A DNA stretch of 64,000 bases. Origin: Streptomyces seoulensis. GTDB lineage: Bacteria; Actinomycetota; Actinomycetes; Streptomycetales; Streptomycetaceae. Shown in pieces: positions 1-7,326 of this stretch (positions are counted from its first letter, which is position 1; each line of letters starts with the position of its first letter). The stretch spans positions 7,644,353 to 7,708,352 of the forward strand of contig CP054936.1 of NCBI GenBank assembly GCA_013364255.1. The letters run 5' to 3'. A program made the position numbers and the translations under genes. The notes under the pieces are model-generated. The model did not search any database and was not told where the DNA came from. It worked only from the letters and a program-made list of their open reading frames with translations.

Positions 1-671
1 CGGCGCAGCGCGGCCGCGTCGAAGGGCCGTACCGTCGTCGCGTACAGCACGGTGACGTCCAGGCCCTCCGTCGCGGTGAGCACCGTGTCGAGCAGCGGCC
101 CGACGGCGACCACCACTCCCGAACGGCCCTCGCGCACCGGCAGGAAGCGCCCGCCGTCGACCGGGCGCCCCTGCGCGTTGGACTGGAGGGACAGCCGTAC
201 GTAGACCTTGTCGTCGCCGGCGGCGACGGCGTGCCGCAGCAGTGTGCCGGCCTCGTCCGGGTGGCCGGGGACGTGCACCGTCCAGCCGTCGAGGGTGTCC
301 AGGAGCGTCACGTCGCCGGGGGCCATGTGGGTGTAGCCGCCGGCGGGCCAGTCGTAGGAGGCGGCGGCGCTGACCAGCACCGCGCCTACGCCCTGATGCC
401 CGAGATCGAGCTTGACCTGCTCGAACGGCCGCTCGACGAGGAAACTCGCGAAGGTGTGCAGCACCGGCCGCATCCCGGTCAGGGCGAGTCCCGCGCCGGC
501 GCCCACGAGGAGCTGCTCGCGGATGCCGACGTTGATCACCCGGTCGGGATGGCGGCGCAGGGCCTCGGCGAAGCCGTCCTTGCCGATCTCGGCGAGGACG
601 ACCGCGACCCGCGGGTCCTCGTCGAGCAGCCGGGAGAGGACGGGAGCGAGACGGTCGCGCATGGTGTCCAT
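1..671 (-). CDS. Transketolase, C-terminal (pyrimidine/transketolase_C) subunit, partial at window edge
   Basis: Pyrimidine-binding half of a split transketolase, which should pair with the N-terminal half just upstream to move two-carbon ketol units between sugar phosphates. The frame opens at ATG 671 (MDTMRDRLAP) behind an AGGACCTCC ribosome site and stays open to base 1. Visible marks are NVGIREQ, carrying the Glu that activates the thiamine cofactor, and the YTHMAPGD segment. The N-half stop lies 30 bp upstream, so the two are co-transcribed. The C-terminus is outside the window. Streptomyces often split transketolase in two; this pair is not next to the other pentose-phosphate genes, so it may serve a specialised route. 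Confidence 0.88.
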   Translation of the reverse strand, partial: MDTMRDRLAPVLSRLLDEDPRVAVVLAEIGKDGFAEALRRHPDRVINVGIREQLLVGAGAGLALTGMRPVLHTFASFLVERPFEQVKLDLGHQGVGAVLVSAAASYDWPAGGYTHMAPGDVTLLDTLDGWTVHVPGHPDEAGTLLRHAVAAGDDKVYVRLSLQSNAQGRPVDGGRFLPVREGRSGVVVAVGPLLDTVLTATEGLDVTVLYATTVRPFDAAALR

Positions 672-701
672 GAGGAGGTCCTTTTCCTGGGGCGGGGGAG
701 A

Positions 702-1409
702 TCAGGAGTTCTTGGGTTCGACCCGCGCGACGACCACGTGCGGCCGGCCCGGGTGCGGTGCGGTGAACGCGGCGTACAGCGCCGTGTGGTCGCGGCCGTC
801 GACGGTCGCCGCCGACCAGCCGGCGGCCTCGAACCGGGCCGCGATGCCGCCGGTCCGGGCGTGGCTGGCGGAGGAGTTGTCGACGACGACGGCGTGCAGG
901 TTCTCCAGCCCCGTGGGCCCGGCGTAGGCGATGGCCTCGTGGTTGCTGCCCTCGTCCAGCTCGGCGTCCCCGACCAGCGTCCACACCCGGGGCCGGCGCA
1001 GCCCCTGGGCGCGCAGTCCCAGGGCGGTGCCGACGGCGATCGGCAGCCCGTGTCCGAGCGACCCGCTGCCGATCTCCACGCCCGGCACCAGGGTACGGTC
1101 CGGGTGGTGACCGAGCGGCGAGTCGTACGCGCCGAAGCGCGCCAGCCACTCCACCGGCACGAAGCCCTTCGCGGCGAGGACCGCGTAGTAGGCCATCGGC
1201 CCGTGCCCCTTCGACAGCAGGAAACGGTCCCGCTCGGGGTCCTCCGGCCGCTCGGGGCGGACCCTGAGCACCCGGTCGTAGAGCACCCAGAGCACGTCGA
1301 GCGTGGACGTGGCGGCGGGCCCGTGCTTCTCGTCGCCCGTCATGAGGCCCATGAGACGGGACAGGTCGGCGTATCCGTGGACGCGTCCGGATTCCTCGGT
1401 GATCGTCAT
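702..1409 (-). CDS. Transketolase, N-terminal (thiamine-diphosphate-binding) subunit
   Basis: 235 residues, matching the PP-binding half of transketolase. It shows SKGHGPMAYYA near residue 65, GSLGHGLPIAVG, and the cofactor motif VGDAELDEGS, a GDG-type motif with Ala in place of the last Gly, about 25 residues before NNSS. I chose ATG 1409 over an upstream TTG at 1430 because the predicted promoter would start transcription within 1-2 nt of this ATG, giving a leaderless mRNA; no Shine-Dalgarno is visible for either start. It is the first gene of a two-gene operon with the C-terminal half. Regulation by a MerR/SoxR-type activator is suggested by the dyad at 1424-1443. Confidence 0.88.
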   Translation of the reverse strand: MTITEESGRVHGYADLSRLMGLMTGDEKHGPAATSTLDVLWVLYDRVLRVRPERPEDPERDRFLLSKGHGPMAYYAVLAAKGFVPVEWLARFGAYDSPLGHHPDRTLVPGVEIGSGSLGHGLPIAVGTALGLRAQGLRRPRVWTLVGDAELDEGSNHEAIAYAGPTGLENLHAVVVDNSSASHARTGGIAARFEAAGWSAATVDGRDHTALYAAFTAPHPGRPHVVVARVEPKNS

Positions 1410-1415
1410 GGGACG

Positions 1416-1446
1416 ATCGTGCAACCTCAATCAAACTTGAGGTCAA
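1416..1446 (-). promoter_or_regulatory. SoxR/MerR-type promoter and operator of the split transketolase
   Basis: On the minus strand a TTGACC -35 (1446-1441) and a CACGAT -10 (1421-1416) are separated by 19 bp, the overlong spacer typical of MerR-family activated promoters. The spacer is filled by a perfect 7-6-7 dyad, ACCTCAA-N6-TTGAGGT (1424-1443), the same half-sites and spacing as known SoxR boxes. Transcription should begin at or one base before the ATG at 1409. That the regulator is SoxR rather than another MerR member is inference. Confidence 0.7.
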
Positions 1447-1578
1447 GGGCGTACGGTACGCCGCTCTGGCCCGTCCCGGCCTCCGTCCGGGCCGGAAAGG
1501 GGTGCGCGACCACCGACCCGAGTGCGGTATTGTTTCCCTGCGCGTTCAGCCAGGGGAAACCCCAGGTCAGACGGGCAA

Positions 1579-1652
<74 letters not shown>

Positions 1653-1667
1653 CTGGAGACAGTCGCA

Positions 1668-1709
1668 GATCAGGGCCGGTTTCGGAGCAATCCGAAACCG
1701 GCCCTGATC
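1668..1709 (+). terminator. Rho-independent-like terminator after tRNA-Pro copy 1
   Basis: Perfect 19-bp inverted repeat with a GCAA tetraloop, followed by GTTTCT. A near-identical hairpin follows the second tRNA-Pro. It may also end the leftward operon whose last stop is at 1752. Confidence 0.88.
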
Positions 1710-1751
1710 GTTTCTGGGGACCACTTGGGTACCGGCCTCCTTTGACCCGGA

Positions 1752-2315
1752 TCAGCGGGTGAGGACCGTCGAGCCGGGAAGGGAACGCGGGGCGCGAGGG
1801 TCTGACAGTGCGGTGGCACACACCTTGCCGTCTTCGATGTGCGCTGTCTCGCCGATGGCGAGGGCTTGGAGGCTGGTGAGGACCCGTAGCTGTCCCGCCG
1901 GCGTCAGTTCGCCGAGGACTCGCATGGTGGGCAGCACGCGTAGGTCGGCCCGTGGGTCGCGGTAGACGAGCTGGGCGACTGCTTCGCGGGTCATCGGTTT
2001 GGTGGCCAGCACGTGGGTGATGATCTTCCGGCGGCGCAGCTGCTTGCGGGCGCAGGCCACGCGCTGCAAGGCGGAGAGGCCGTCTGGGGCGCCGAGCAGG
2101 ACGTCCCGTGCGGCCTGCTCCGGAGTCTGGCCGTCGGACACGGTTCCGGTGGGCAGCATGATGAGGCCGCGGAGATCGGCGACGACGAGCGTGTCCGCGC
2201 CCACCGGGATGAGCAGGGAAACACCATGGATCGGAGGCCGCCAGTCCTCGTAGGGGGCCTGCGCGGGCGCAGGGGCGTGCACGGCGTGGGGAAGGAGTGC
2301 TGCGATCGTCGGCAT
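1752..2315 (-). CDS. Degenerate NUDIX-like protein, last gene of the nucleotide-modification operon
   Basis: 187 residues. The middle (LPTGTVSDGQTPEQAARDVL) follows the layout of a NUDIX box, but the metal-binding Glu pair of the REUXEE part is replaced by Leu-Gly, so hydrolase activity is doubtful and a nucleotide-binding or regulatory role is possible. ATG 2315 overlaps the aldo/keto reductase stop by one base (TGATG), indicating translational coupling; the earlier in-frame start inside that gene gives Arg/Pro-rich noise. Its last residues (RAPRSLPGSTVLTR) have a counterpart ending 101 bp after tRNA-Pro copy 2 (RAPRTLPATTVPTR), so this gene type was once next to both tRNAs. The family assignment is an inference from motif layout. 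Confidence 0.65.
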   Translation of the reverse strand: MPTIAALLPHAVHAPAPAQAPYEDWRPPIHGVSLLIPVGADTLVVADLRGLIMLPTGTVSDGQTPEQAARDVLLGAPDGLSALQRVACARKQLRRRKIITHVLATKPMTREAVAQLVYRDPRADLRVLPTMRVLGELTPAGQLRVLTSLQALAIGETAHIEDGKVCATALSDPRAPRSLPGSTVLTR

Positions 2316-2893
2316 CAGGCGCGGCCTGCCGCGGCGGCGGCGATCTGGGCAAGGTGCTCGGGCCGGCTGGTGCCCGGGATCGCTGCGACGTGCTCGCCGC
2401 GGGAGAACAGCCAGTCCAGCGGGGCTTGTACGCCCCTGCGCGCCAGGAGGCCGGCGTTGAAGGGCCGGTAGGCGACGTAGGGAACCTGGGGGTCGATGCG
2501 GTGGAGGTAGCACAGCTCCAGCCGGTCCACACCGAGGCGGCGCAGGCTCGCCTCGACGCAGGACCGCAGGTAGACGGGGTGGCCGTGGGGGGCCCACAGA
2601 CCGGGCGCCGGGCGGGCCATGCCGACCTTCGTGGCGATCAGTACGTGCTCGGGGTAGGGGTGGAGCGCCTCGCGGATCAGGTGTTCCACGGTGTGGGGGC
2701 CGTAGGCGTCCGCGGTGTCGATGTGCGAGATGCCGTGCGTGTCCACGGCTTCGCGGAGCACGGTGAGCGCGGTGTCGTAGTCGGCCGGGTAGCCCCAGCT
2801 GCCGGGGCCGGTCAGGCGCATGGTGCCGAACCCGAGCCGGGAGACGGACTTGCCCGCGATGGTGATGGTGCCGGCCGGCGGCGCGATGCTCAT
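2315..2893 (-). CDS. Aldo/keto reductase family protein, internally shortened
   Basis: 192 residues against about 280-330 for typical members. All four catalytic residues are present: Asp59 and Tyr64 in HIDTADAYGP, Lys89 in ATKVG, His131 in YLHRID. After DPQVP the sequence jumps to YVAYRPFNAGLL and the C-terminal AIPGTSRPEHL NADP-binding strand, so roughly 80 residues of the barrel between strands 5 and 7 are missing, with no frame change. Its ATG overlaps the upstream kinase stop (ATGA) and its stop overlaps the next start. It could be a minimal family-specific form or a decaying enzyme. In context it would oxidise or reduce a carbonyl on a modified nucleotide or sugar, which is inference. 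Confidence 0.78.
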   Translation of the reverse strand: MSIAPPAGTITIAGKSVSRLGFGTMRLTGPGSWGYPADYDTALTVLREAVDTHGISHIDTADAYGPHTVEHLIREALHPYPEHVLIATKVGMARPAPGLWAPHGHPVYLRSCVEASLRRLGVDRLELCYLHRIDPQVPYVAYRPFNAGLLARRGVQAPLDWLFSRGEHVAAIPGTSRPEHLAQIAAAAAGRA

Positions 2894-3480
2894 ACGGCGG
2901 CCTCCCGCAGGCAGAGGCGGAGCGCCTGCTCGATGGCGTTGGCCTGGCTCGCGGGGTCGCTGGTGACGCGAGTGTGGGGAACCGCGTCGTCGGACAGGAG
3001 TTCGTGGACGTGCCGGTTCACCAGCTTGCGGTAGCGCGGGTCGTAGTCGTGGCCCTCATCGACCGGGACGTCCGGGTCGAGCACGGTGGCCAGGAGCAGG
3101 TGGTGCTTGGGCAGCTGCGTCGAGACCAGGAGCCACAGGCGCTCCGTCTCGCGCCGGTGTAGGTGATCTGCGCGGTACTCGAGGGCGGCGTGCGGGTAGG
3201 CGAGGGCGTCGAGAGGGGCGCGGTCGGCGAGGACGACCTGGGCGCCCTGCGCGGCGGCGGCGATCTCGTCGGCGATGCCCTGAGCGATGATCCACTCCGT
3301 GGACGCGGCGGTGTGCTGGTGCGTCTTGGGCAGGCCGATCCCGGCGGCGCGTCTGACGAGCCGGCCGGTCCGGGCCACGGGGACGCCGTGGCCGCGCAGT
3401 TCCCTCTCCCTCCGCTTCAGCAGCGTGGTCTTGCCGGTGGAGTGGGGGCCGAGCACCCCGATCCGGACGGGCGTGGTCAC
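2890..3480 (-). CDS. P-loop nucleotide/nucleoside kinase-like ATPase
   Basis: 196 residues. Walker A is GPHSTGKT (residues 11-18), and DRAPLDALAY (86-95) is the DRx-type motif seen in thymidylate and deoxynucleoside kinases and in NadR-like AAA_28 ATPases. A basic YRKLVNRHVHEL segment near the C-terminus could be a lid. The GTG start overlaps the exonuclease stop by four bases (GTGA); a second GTG one codon upstream is possible. Between a nucleotide hydroxymethylase and an NDK-like protein, it most plausibly phosphorylates the modified nucleotide. The substrate cannot be read from sequence. Confidence 0.75.
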   Translation of the reverse strand: MTTPVRIGVLGPHSTGKTTLLKRRERELRGHGVPVARTGRLVRRAAGIGLPKTHQHTAASTEWIIAQGIADEIAAAAQGAQVVLADRAPLDALAYPHAALEYRADHLHRRETERLWLLVSTQLPKHHLLLATVLDPDVPVDEGHDYDPRYRKLVNRHVHELLSDDAVPHTRVTSDPASQANAIEQALRLCLREAAV

Positions 3481-4079
3481 CACAGTGTCGGGTCCTCTTC
3501 GGGTTCGGGGGCGCCAGGCAGGCCGGGCGGCACGGCCGCGGCGACGAGCTGGTCCCAGGATGCGTAGCGGGAGGCCATGGCGAGCAGGAGCTGCGCCGTG
3601 GCGAAGGCGTCGAACGTGGCGCGGTGCCGCTGCGCGGGCGCCGCGCTCAGGTCCGGCGCGATGTGGTCGATCAGGGCGTCCAGGCTGTACTTCGGCAGGC
3701 CGGGGTAGGTGGCCCGGGCCAGGCGGAGCGTGTCGAGCACTCCGGCCGGCCGCCACTGCGGCAGGTGCGCGGACAGCACCCTGTAGTCGACATGCGCGTT
3801 GTGCGCGCAGATCCACGACGTGCCCAGCAGTTGGTGGACCTGGCCGGCGATCTCCTCCCAGCCCGGCTCGCCTTCGAGAACCGCGTTGGTCAGGCCGTGG
3901 ACGCGAGCGGCGAACGATGTGACGGAGCGACGTGGCCGGGTCAGCCACGCTCCCGCCGTGCTCGTGTCCGGCCGACCCGCGCGGACGGGCAGGGCGGCGA
4001 CCTCGACCAGGTCGGGCGGGTTGGCCCCGTTGCCTTCGACGTCGACGACGAACAGCTCGGGCCAGGAGGAGAAGTTCAT
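3477..4079 (-). CDS. DEDDh 3'-5' exonuclease (DnaQ/epsilon-like)
   Basis: 200 residues with all exonuclease motifs: Exo I FVVDVEGNG (Asp13, Glu15), Exo II HNAHVDYRVL (Asp98) and Exo III with His152 and Asp157 (HRATFDAFA). HGLTNAVL is also typical of DnaQ-type nucleases. There is no polymerase or helicase domain. The ATG overlaps the radical SAM stop (ATGA). Family members remove 3' nucleotides from DNA or short oligonucleotides. Within this operon it could trim or recycle a modified nucleotide, or hydrolyse a dinucleotide product; both are inference. Confidence 0.9.
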   Translation of the reverse strand: MNFSSWPELFVVDVEGNGANPPDLVEVAALPVRAGRPDTSTAGAWLTRPRRSVTSFAARVHGLTNAVLEGEPGWEEIAGQVHQLLGTSWICAHNAHVDYRVLSAHLPQWRPAGVLDTLRLARATYPGLPKYSLDALIDHIAPDLSAAPAQRHRATFDAFATAQLLLAMASRYASWDQLVAAAVPPGLPGAPEPEEDPTLW

Positions 4080-5266
4080 GCGCGGATGGTTCCGTTCTCC
4101 GCCTGCCAGCCGATGGGGGCCCGGCCGTGCCGGCGGTAGTGGTGGGGCTTGGCGCGGTCGTGGCACTGGTAGCCGAAACCGTGCTGGAGGAAGTAGCGCG
4201 GCGGCTCGTCCAGTCCCTCGACGATGATGGCGCGCTCGTCGACCTCGACGGGCCCCGTCGCGCCGAGAGCCCTGGCCTGCTTCGTGACCTCGGCCGGCTC
4301 CGGCCTGGCCCACGCCGACCTGCACCGGGCGATCTGCTCGGGCGGGCAGATGTCACACAGCTCGCGGATGCCGAAGTGGCCGTTGTAGTCGGCCTCGCCG
4401 TGGGCGTAGGCCACGCCGCAGGACGTCTTGCGGAACAGCTTCCCCCACTCCTGCACCCCGGTGGCGCCCAGTTCATAGGCGTCCAGGATTCGCTGTTCCG
4501 CCTGTTCGGGCATGATCTTGCGTCGGGCCGTGTCCTCGTACGGCGTCGGCAGACCGTGGCTCTCGTAGTACGCCTTGATCTCGTCGCGGAAGAACAGGCC
4601 CGTGAAAACGGTGGCGTGCGCGTGCAGGGACAGCTCGCGGGCCCGCTCCACGTGCTCGTCGGAGTCGTTGAGGCCGGGCACGATCGGCCGCCAGTACAGG
4701 ACGGTGCGGTACCGCTCGGCATGCTCGAACAGGGTGCGCAGGCTGGCCGCGGCGATGGCCGAGTCGACCGGCTCGATCTTCTCGTTGTCGATGCCGGAGT
4801 GGGTGACCAGGACGGTCAGCCGCAGGTTCTGGAAGGTGTTGAGGACGCCGCAGTCCTCGGGGGTGACGCGCCAGCGCGTGATGATCAGCACGTGGTTGGT
4901 CAGCCCCTGTCCGTCCAGGCGCCGCAGCACGTCGAACAGGTGCGGCTTGACGACGGGCAGCATGGGGTCGGTTGCCCGGTTGAGCAGCTGGATCGGCGTG
5001 CGGTGGGCGCGGAAGTAGGGGTGGCCGACGAGCGCGGTCACCGCTTCCTCGTCGCTCATCAGGCGCCTGGGGACCTTCATCTCGAAGTTGTCGAAGAGGT
5101 GCCGGACGCAGTAGCCGCACTCCAGCGGGCAGCCGACGATCCAGTTCAGCGACAGGCCCGACTTGCGGTACTCGATCACATCGGCGAGCGCCGGCGTCAG
5201 AGCGCTGATCTTGTCGGGAGACAGGATCGGCAGAGCCCGGCCGGGCGGAGCTATGGGGATGGTCAT
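4076..5266 (-). CDS. Radical SAM enzyme, distantly spore-photoproduct-lyase-like
   Basis: 396 residues. CPLECGYC (Cys46, Cys50, Cys53) is the CxxxCxxC ligand set of the SAM-binding 4Fe-4S cluster. ATDPMLPV and the following region resemble the SplB-like branch. A second Cys group near the C-terminus (TSCGVAYAH, then ELCDICPPEQIARC) suggests an auxiliary cluster or metal site. The start ATG has a GGAGG site 6-7 bp upstream. It lies 25 bp after the NDK-like gene, the only real gap in the operon. It would carry out the radical step on the nucleotide; the exact reaction is unknown. Confidence 0.85.
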   Translation of the reverse strand: MTIPIAPPGRALPILSPDKISALTPALADVIEYRKSGLSLNWIVGCPLECGYCVRHLFDNFEMKVPRRLMSDEEAVTALVGHPYFRAHRTPIQLLNRATDPMLPVVKPHLFDVLRRLDGQGLTNHVLIITRWRVTPEDCGVLNTFQNLRLTVLVTHSGIDNEKIEPVDSAIAAASLRTLFEHAERYRTVLYWRPIVPGLNDSDEHVERARELSLHAHATVFTGLFFRDEIKAYYESHGLPTPYEDTARRKIMPEQAEQRILDAYELGATGVQEWGKLFRKTSCGVAYAHGEADYNGHFGIRELCDICPPEQIARCRSAWARPEPAEVTKQARALGATGPVEVDERAIIVEGLDEPPRYFLQHGFGYQCHDRAKPHHYRRHGRAPIGWQAENGTIRA

Positions 5267-5291
5267 GTGGTCCTCCAGTCCAGGGAAGGGG

Positions 5292-5831
5292 TCATGCCGA
5301 GCGGGGCGGGGTCAGCAGGGCGCGGCGGGCGGCGCCGTACCAGGTGCCGAAGTCACGGCGCGCGGCGTCGGCGTCGTCGGATGTGTGCACCAGGTTCCGC
5401 ACCAGCCGCCGTTCCTGGAGAGCGGCCCGGAGGTCGTCGTCTCCCAGGTCGCCGCGGATCGTGCCGGCCGCCGCCCGGCTCGGATCGAAGTCGCCCAGGA
5501 GCTCCCGCAGCCGGCGGTGGAGTCCGGGCTCGCCGGAGGCGAGGGCGACCGTGACGGGCTGTCCGGCGTACATCGCGTCCAGGCAGGCCGGGATGTCCCT
5601 GCCGGGGAACCAGTCGCGGTCCACCAGCAGATCCCAGTAGTGGACGTGCGCCTGCCACGCCTGCGCAGTCAGGTCCCGCCGGCCGGTGATGGTGACGCCG
5701 GCCTCGGCGATGCGGGCGAGCACCGGGTCCACCAGGGCGCGTTCGACGGCGTCCGGCTTGCACAGCACGACCGACCAGTGGGAGAAGTCGATCCCCTCCA
5801 CCACCTGACCGCTCGACGGCTTCCGGCTCAC
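5292..5831 (-). CDS. Nucleoside-diphosphate-kinase-like protein
   Basis: 179 residues. WSVVLCKPDAVER is the NDK N-terminal strand with KPD, and NLVHTSDDADAARRDF matches the NxxHGSDSxESAxRE active-site segment, with His149 as the phosphoryl carrier. It is longer than the usual 135-140 residues because of an insertion at 60-110. The GTG start overlaps the hydroxymethylase stop (GTGA). Being encoded away from housekeeping genes inside this operon suggests a dedicated kinase that lifts the modified nucleoside diphosphate to triphosphate. The Gly-to-Thr change in HGSD to HTSD is unusual. Confidence 0.85.
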   Translation of the reverse strand: MSRKPSSGQVVEGIDFSHWSVVLCKPDAVERALVDPVLARIAEAGVTITGRRDLTAQAWQAHVHYWDLLVDRDWFPGRDIPACLDAMYAGQPVTVALASGEPGLHRRLRELLGDFDPSRAAAGTIRGDLGDDDLRAALQERRLVRNLVHTSDDADAARRDFGTWYGAARRALLTPPRSA

Positions 5832-6847
5832 CGTTCGCCTCCGGCGTCGGCGCAGGCCGACCAGCGGTGCGAGCAGAGCCAGCGCAGACCCGGATGAAGC
5901 GCGTCGAGCACGTCCCGGCTCACCGCGTCCGTCTTCTCGTGCCGGATCTGCCGGTAGATCTCGAACAGGAGAACGGCCTGCTGCCAGTACGCGTCCACGT
6001 CCAGGCGCGCGACATCGTCGGCGCGGTACCGGGCCTTGTTCGTACGCAGCAGCTCCTCGTGTTCCAGGACGCGCGTGATGGTGTCGGGGGTGGTCTCCTC
6101 CGACATGGCCGGGAACGGGAAGTTGTGCGGGTGGGGCCGCGTGTCCGCCTCGGCCAGCACCTGCTTGACGCGTTCGCTGTTCCTGTCGTTGACGTGCGCC
6201 GACCCGATCAGGTGGGTGTACGTCCCCAGTTCCAGGCCGAGCTGCACGGCCGCGTACTCCTGGATCATCGTGAAGCTGAACACGTCGGAGAGCAGGCCGC
6301 AGTCCAGGTCGTTGGCCCGCATGGAGCACACCATGTGGAGGCGGCCCTTGCGCGGCAGCAGGTGGAGTCCGGCCAGGCACGCCATGTCGGGGTTGTCGCT
6401 GACGGCCAGCTCGGCGGGGGAGAACACGGGGAGGTAGCCCCGCTTGCTGTCCGCCTCGCCGCGCAGCAGTTCCAGGACCCGGTCGAACGGCGAGACCGTG
6501 TCGCCGGCGGCCGGCGTGAAGAGGGTGTGGCCGTAGGCGGAGCCGCCGAGGGTGAGGTCGTCGGCGGAGCCGGCTCGCATGGACGGCGCGTAGTAGCCGA
6601 TCATTTCCAGATCGCGGCGCCCGGCCAAGTACCAGAGAGCCTCAGCGAATTGGAAGACCGGGTTGGCCTTGCGCGCCGCCAGGTAGGGGAGCCTCTGGCG
6701 GGGGTCGGGCAGCCGGAAGCCTGCGCCGATCACCTCGCGGGCGTCGTTCCCGCGAGCCGTGATGCGGTGTTCGAAGTCGCCGGCGACCTGCCGGAGCAGA
6801 GCCAGGTAGGCGCCTTCGACGCTGCGGAAGGTACGGGGTGTGAGCAT
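5828..6847 (-). CDS. Thymidylate-synthase-fold nucleotide hydroxymethylase (CMP/dCMP hydroxymethylase-like)
   Basis: 339 residues with the ThyA fold. FAEALWYLAG aligns with the ELLWFLxG helix, GSAYGHTLF with GPVYGxQW, catalytic Cys157 lies in MACLAGLH, and RANDLDCGLLSD aligns with the RSSDVFLGLPFN loop. By that alignment the base-recognising Asn of thymidylate synthase (E. coli Asn177) is Asp188 here. The same Asn-to-Asp swap marks cytosine-specific relatives such as T4 dCMP hydroxymethylase and MilA. It therefore probably adds a hydroxymethyl group to a cytidine or deoxycytidine monophosphate, rather than making dTMP. ATG 6847 has GGAG six bases upstream. First gene of the seven-gene operon, behind a 480-bp leader. 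Confidence 0.82.
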   Translation of the reverse strand: MLTPRTFRSVEGAYLALLRQVAGDFEHRITARGNDAREVIGAGFRLPDPRQRLPYLAARKANPVFQFAEALWYLAGRRDLEMIGYYAPSMRAGSADDLTLGGSAYGHTLFTPAAGDTVSPFDRVLELLRGEADSKRGYLPVFSPAELAVSDNPDMACLAGLHLLPRKGRLHMVCSMRANDLDCGLLSDVFSFTMIQEYAAVQLGLELGTYTHLIGSAHVNDRNSERVKQVLAEADTRPHPHNFPFPAMSEETTPDTITRVLEHEELLRTNKARYRADDVARLDVDAYWQQAVLLFEIYRQIRHEKTDAVSRDVLDALHPGLRWLCSHRWSACADAGGER

Positions 6848-7326
6848 GCACGCTCCAGGGGAGGGCGAGTTGTTGGGGAACGATCGGCGTGGGGAGAAGC
6901 CAGCGGCAGGCCCTCCCCACCTGCTTGGTCCGGCACCGAGCCGTTGGTTCCGGGTTCGGCTGCCGGGATGTGTGCTCGCCCGCCGCCCGACTGTCGTGTT
7001 CGATCCGGCGAACGAGGGAAGCTTCGTGAGCCGTCGGCGCCGTTCCCAGGAGATCGCGACCGGGGCGCGGTGCGGGCTTCGGATCAGACGCCTACGGGGT
7101 CGGTCTCCGGGCGGGCCACGAAGGAGGCGTGGATGACCTCGTTGAACCTCTGCTGGATCCGTGCGGGCGAACTCGCTGAGGACGGCCAGACCGATACGAA
7201 AGGGACTCCGCCCGGCGCCGTGGCGCTTCGGCTTTCCGGAGAAGCGGGGGAAAGCCGCGCTCTCCCGGCGCCGGGCGGAGGGTCGGGCCGCGGGGGGACA
7301 CAGCCCGACGCTGGTGACGGGAGGCG
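6848..7326. other. Leader/intergenic region upstream of the nucleotide-modification operon
   Basis: 479 bp with no convincing gene. Its right part holds the large nested hairpin at 7206-7280. The left part, next to the hydroxymethylase start, should contain the operon promoter or a transcribed leader; I see no clear -35/-10 pair. Confidence 0.5.
7206..7280. terminator. Large nested inverted repeat (terminator or structured leader)
   Basis: Outer 15-bp perfect arms (7206-7220 and 7266-7280, core CCGCCCGGCGCCG) enclose inner 9-bp perfect arms (CGGCTTTCC at 7229-7237, GGAAAGCCG at 7249-7257). It begins 46 bp past the stop of the small upstream gene. There is no U-run, as is usual for Streptomyces terminators. 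It could equally be an attenuator in the leader of the operon. Confidence 0.65.

Noticed and set aside
1752..2315. Active NUDIX hydrolase
   Set aside because: The metal-binding Glu residues of the box are missing, so it is only called NUDIX-like.
5828..6847. Housekeeping thymidylate synthase
   Set aside because: The base-recognition Asn is Asp, and the gene sits in an accessory operon.
7206..7280. Retron-like non-coding RNA
   Set aside because: A strong nested stem exists, but no reverse transcriptase gene is anywhere in the window.
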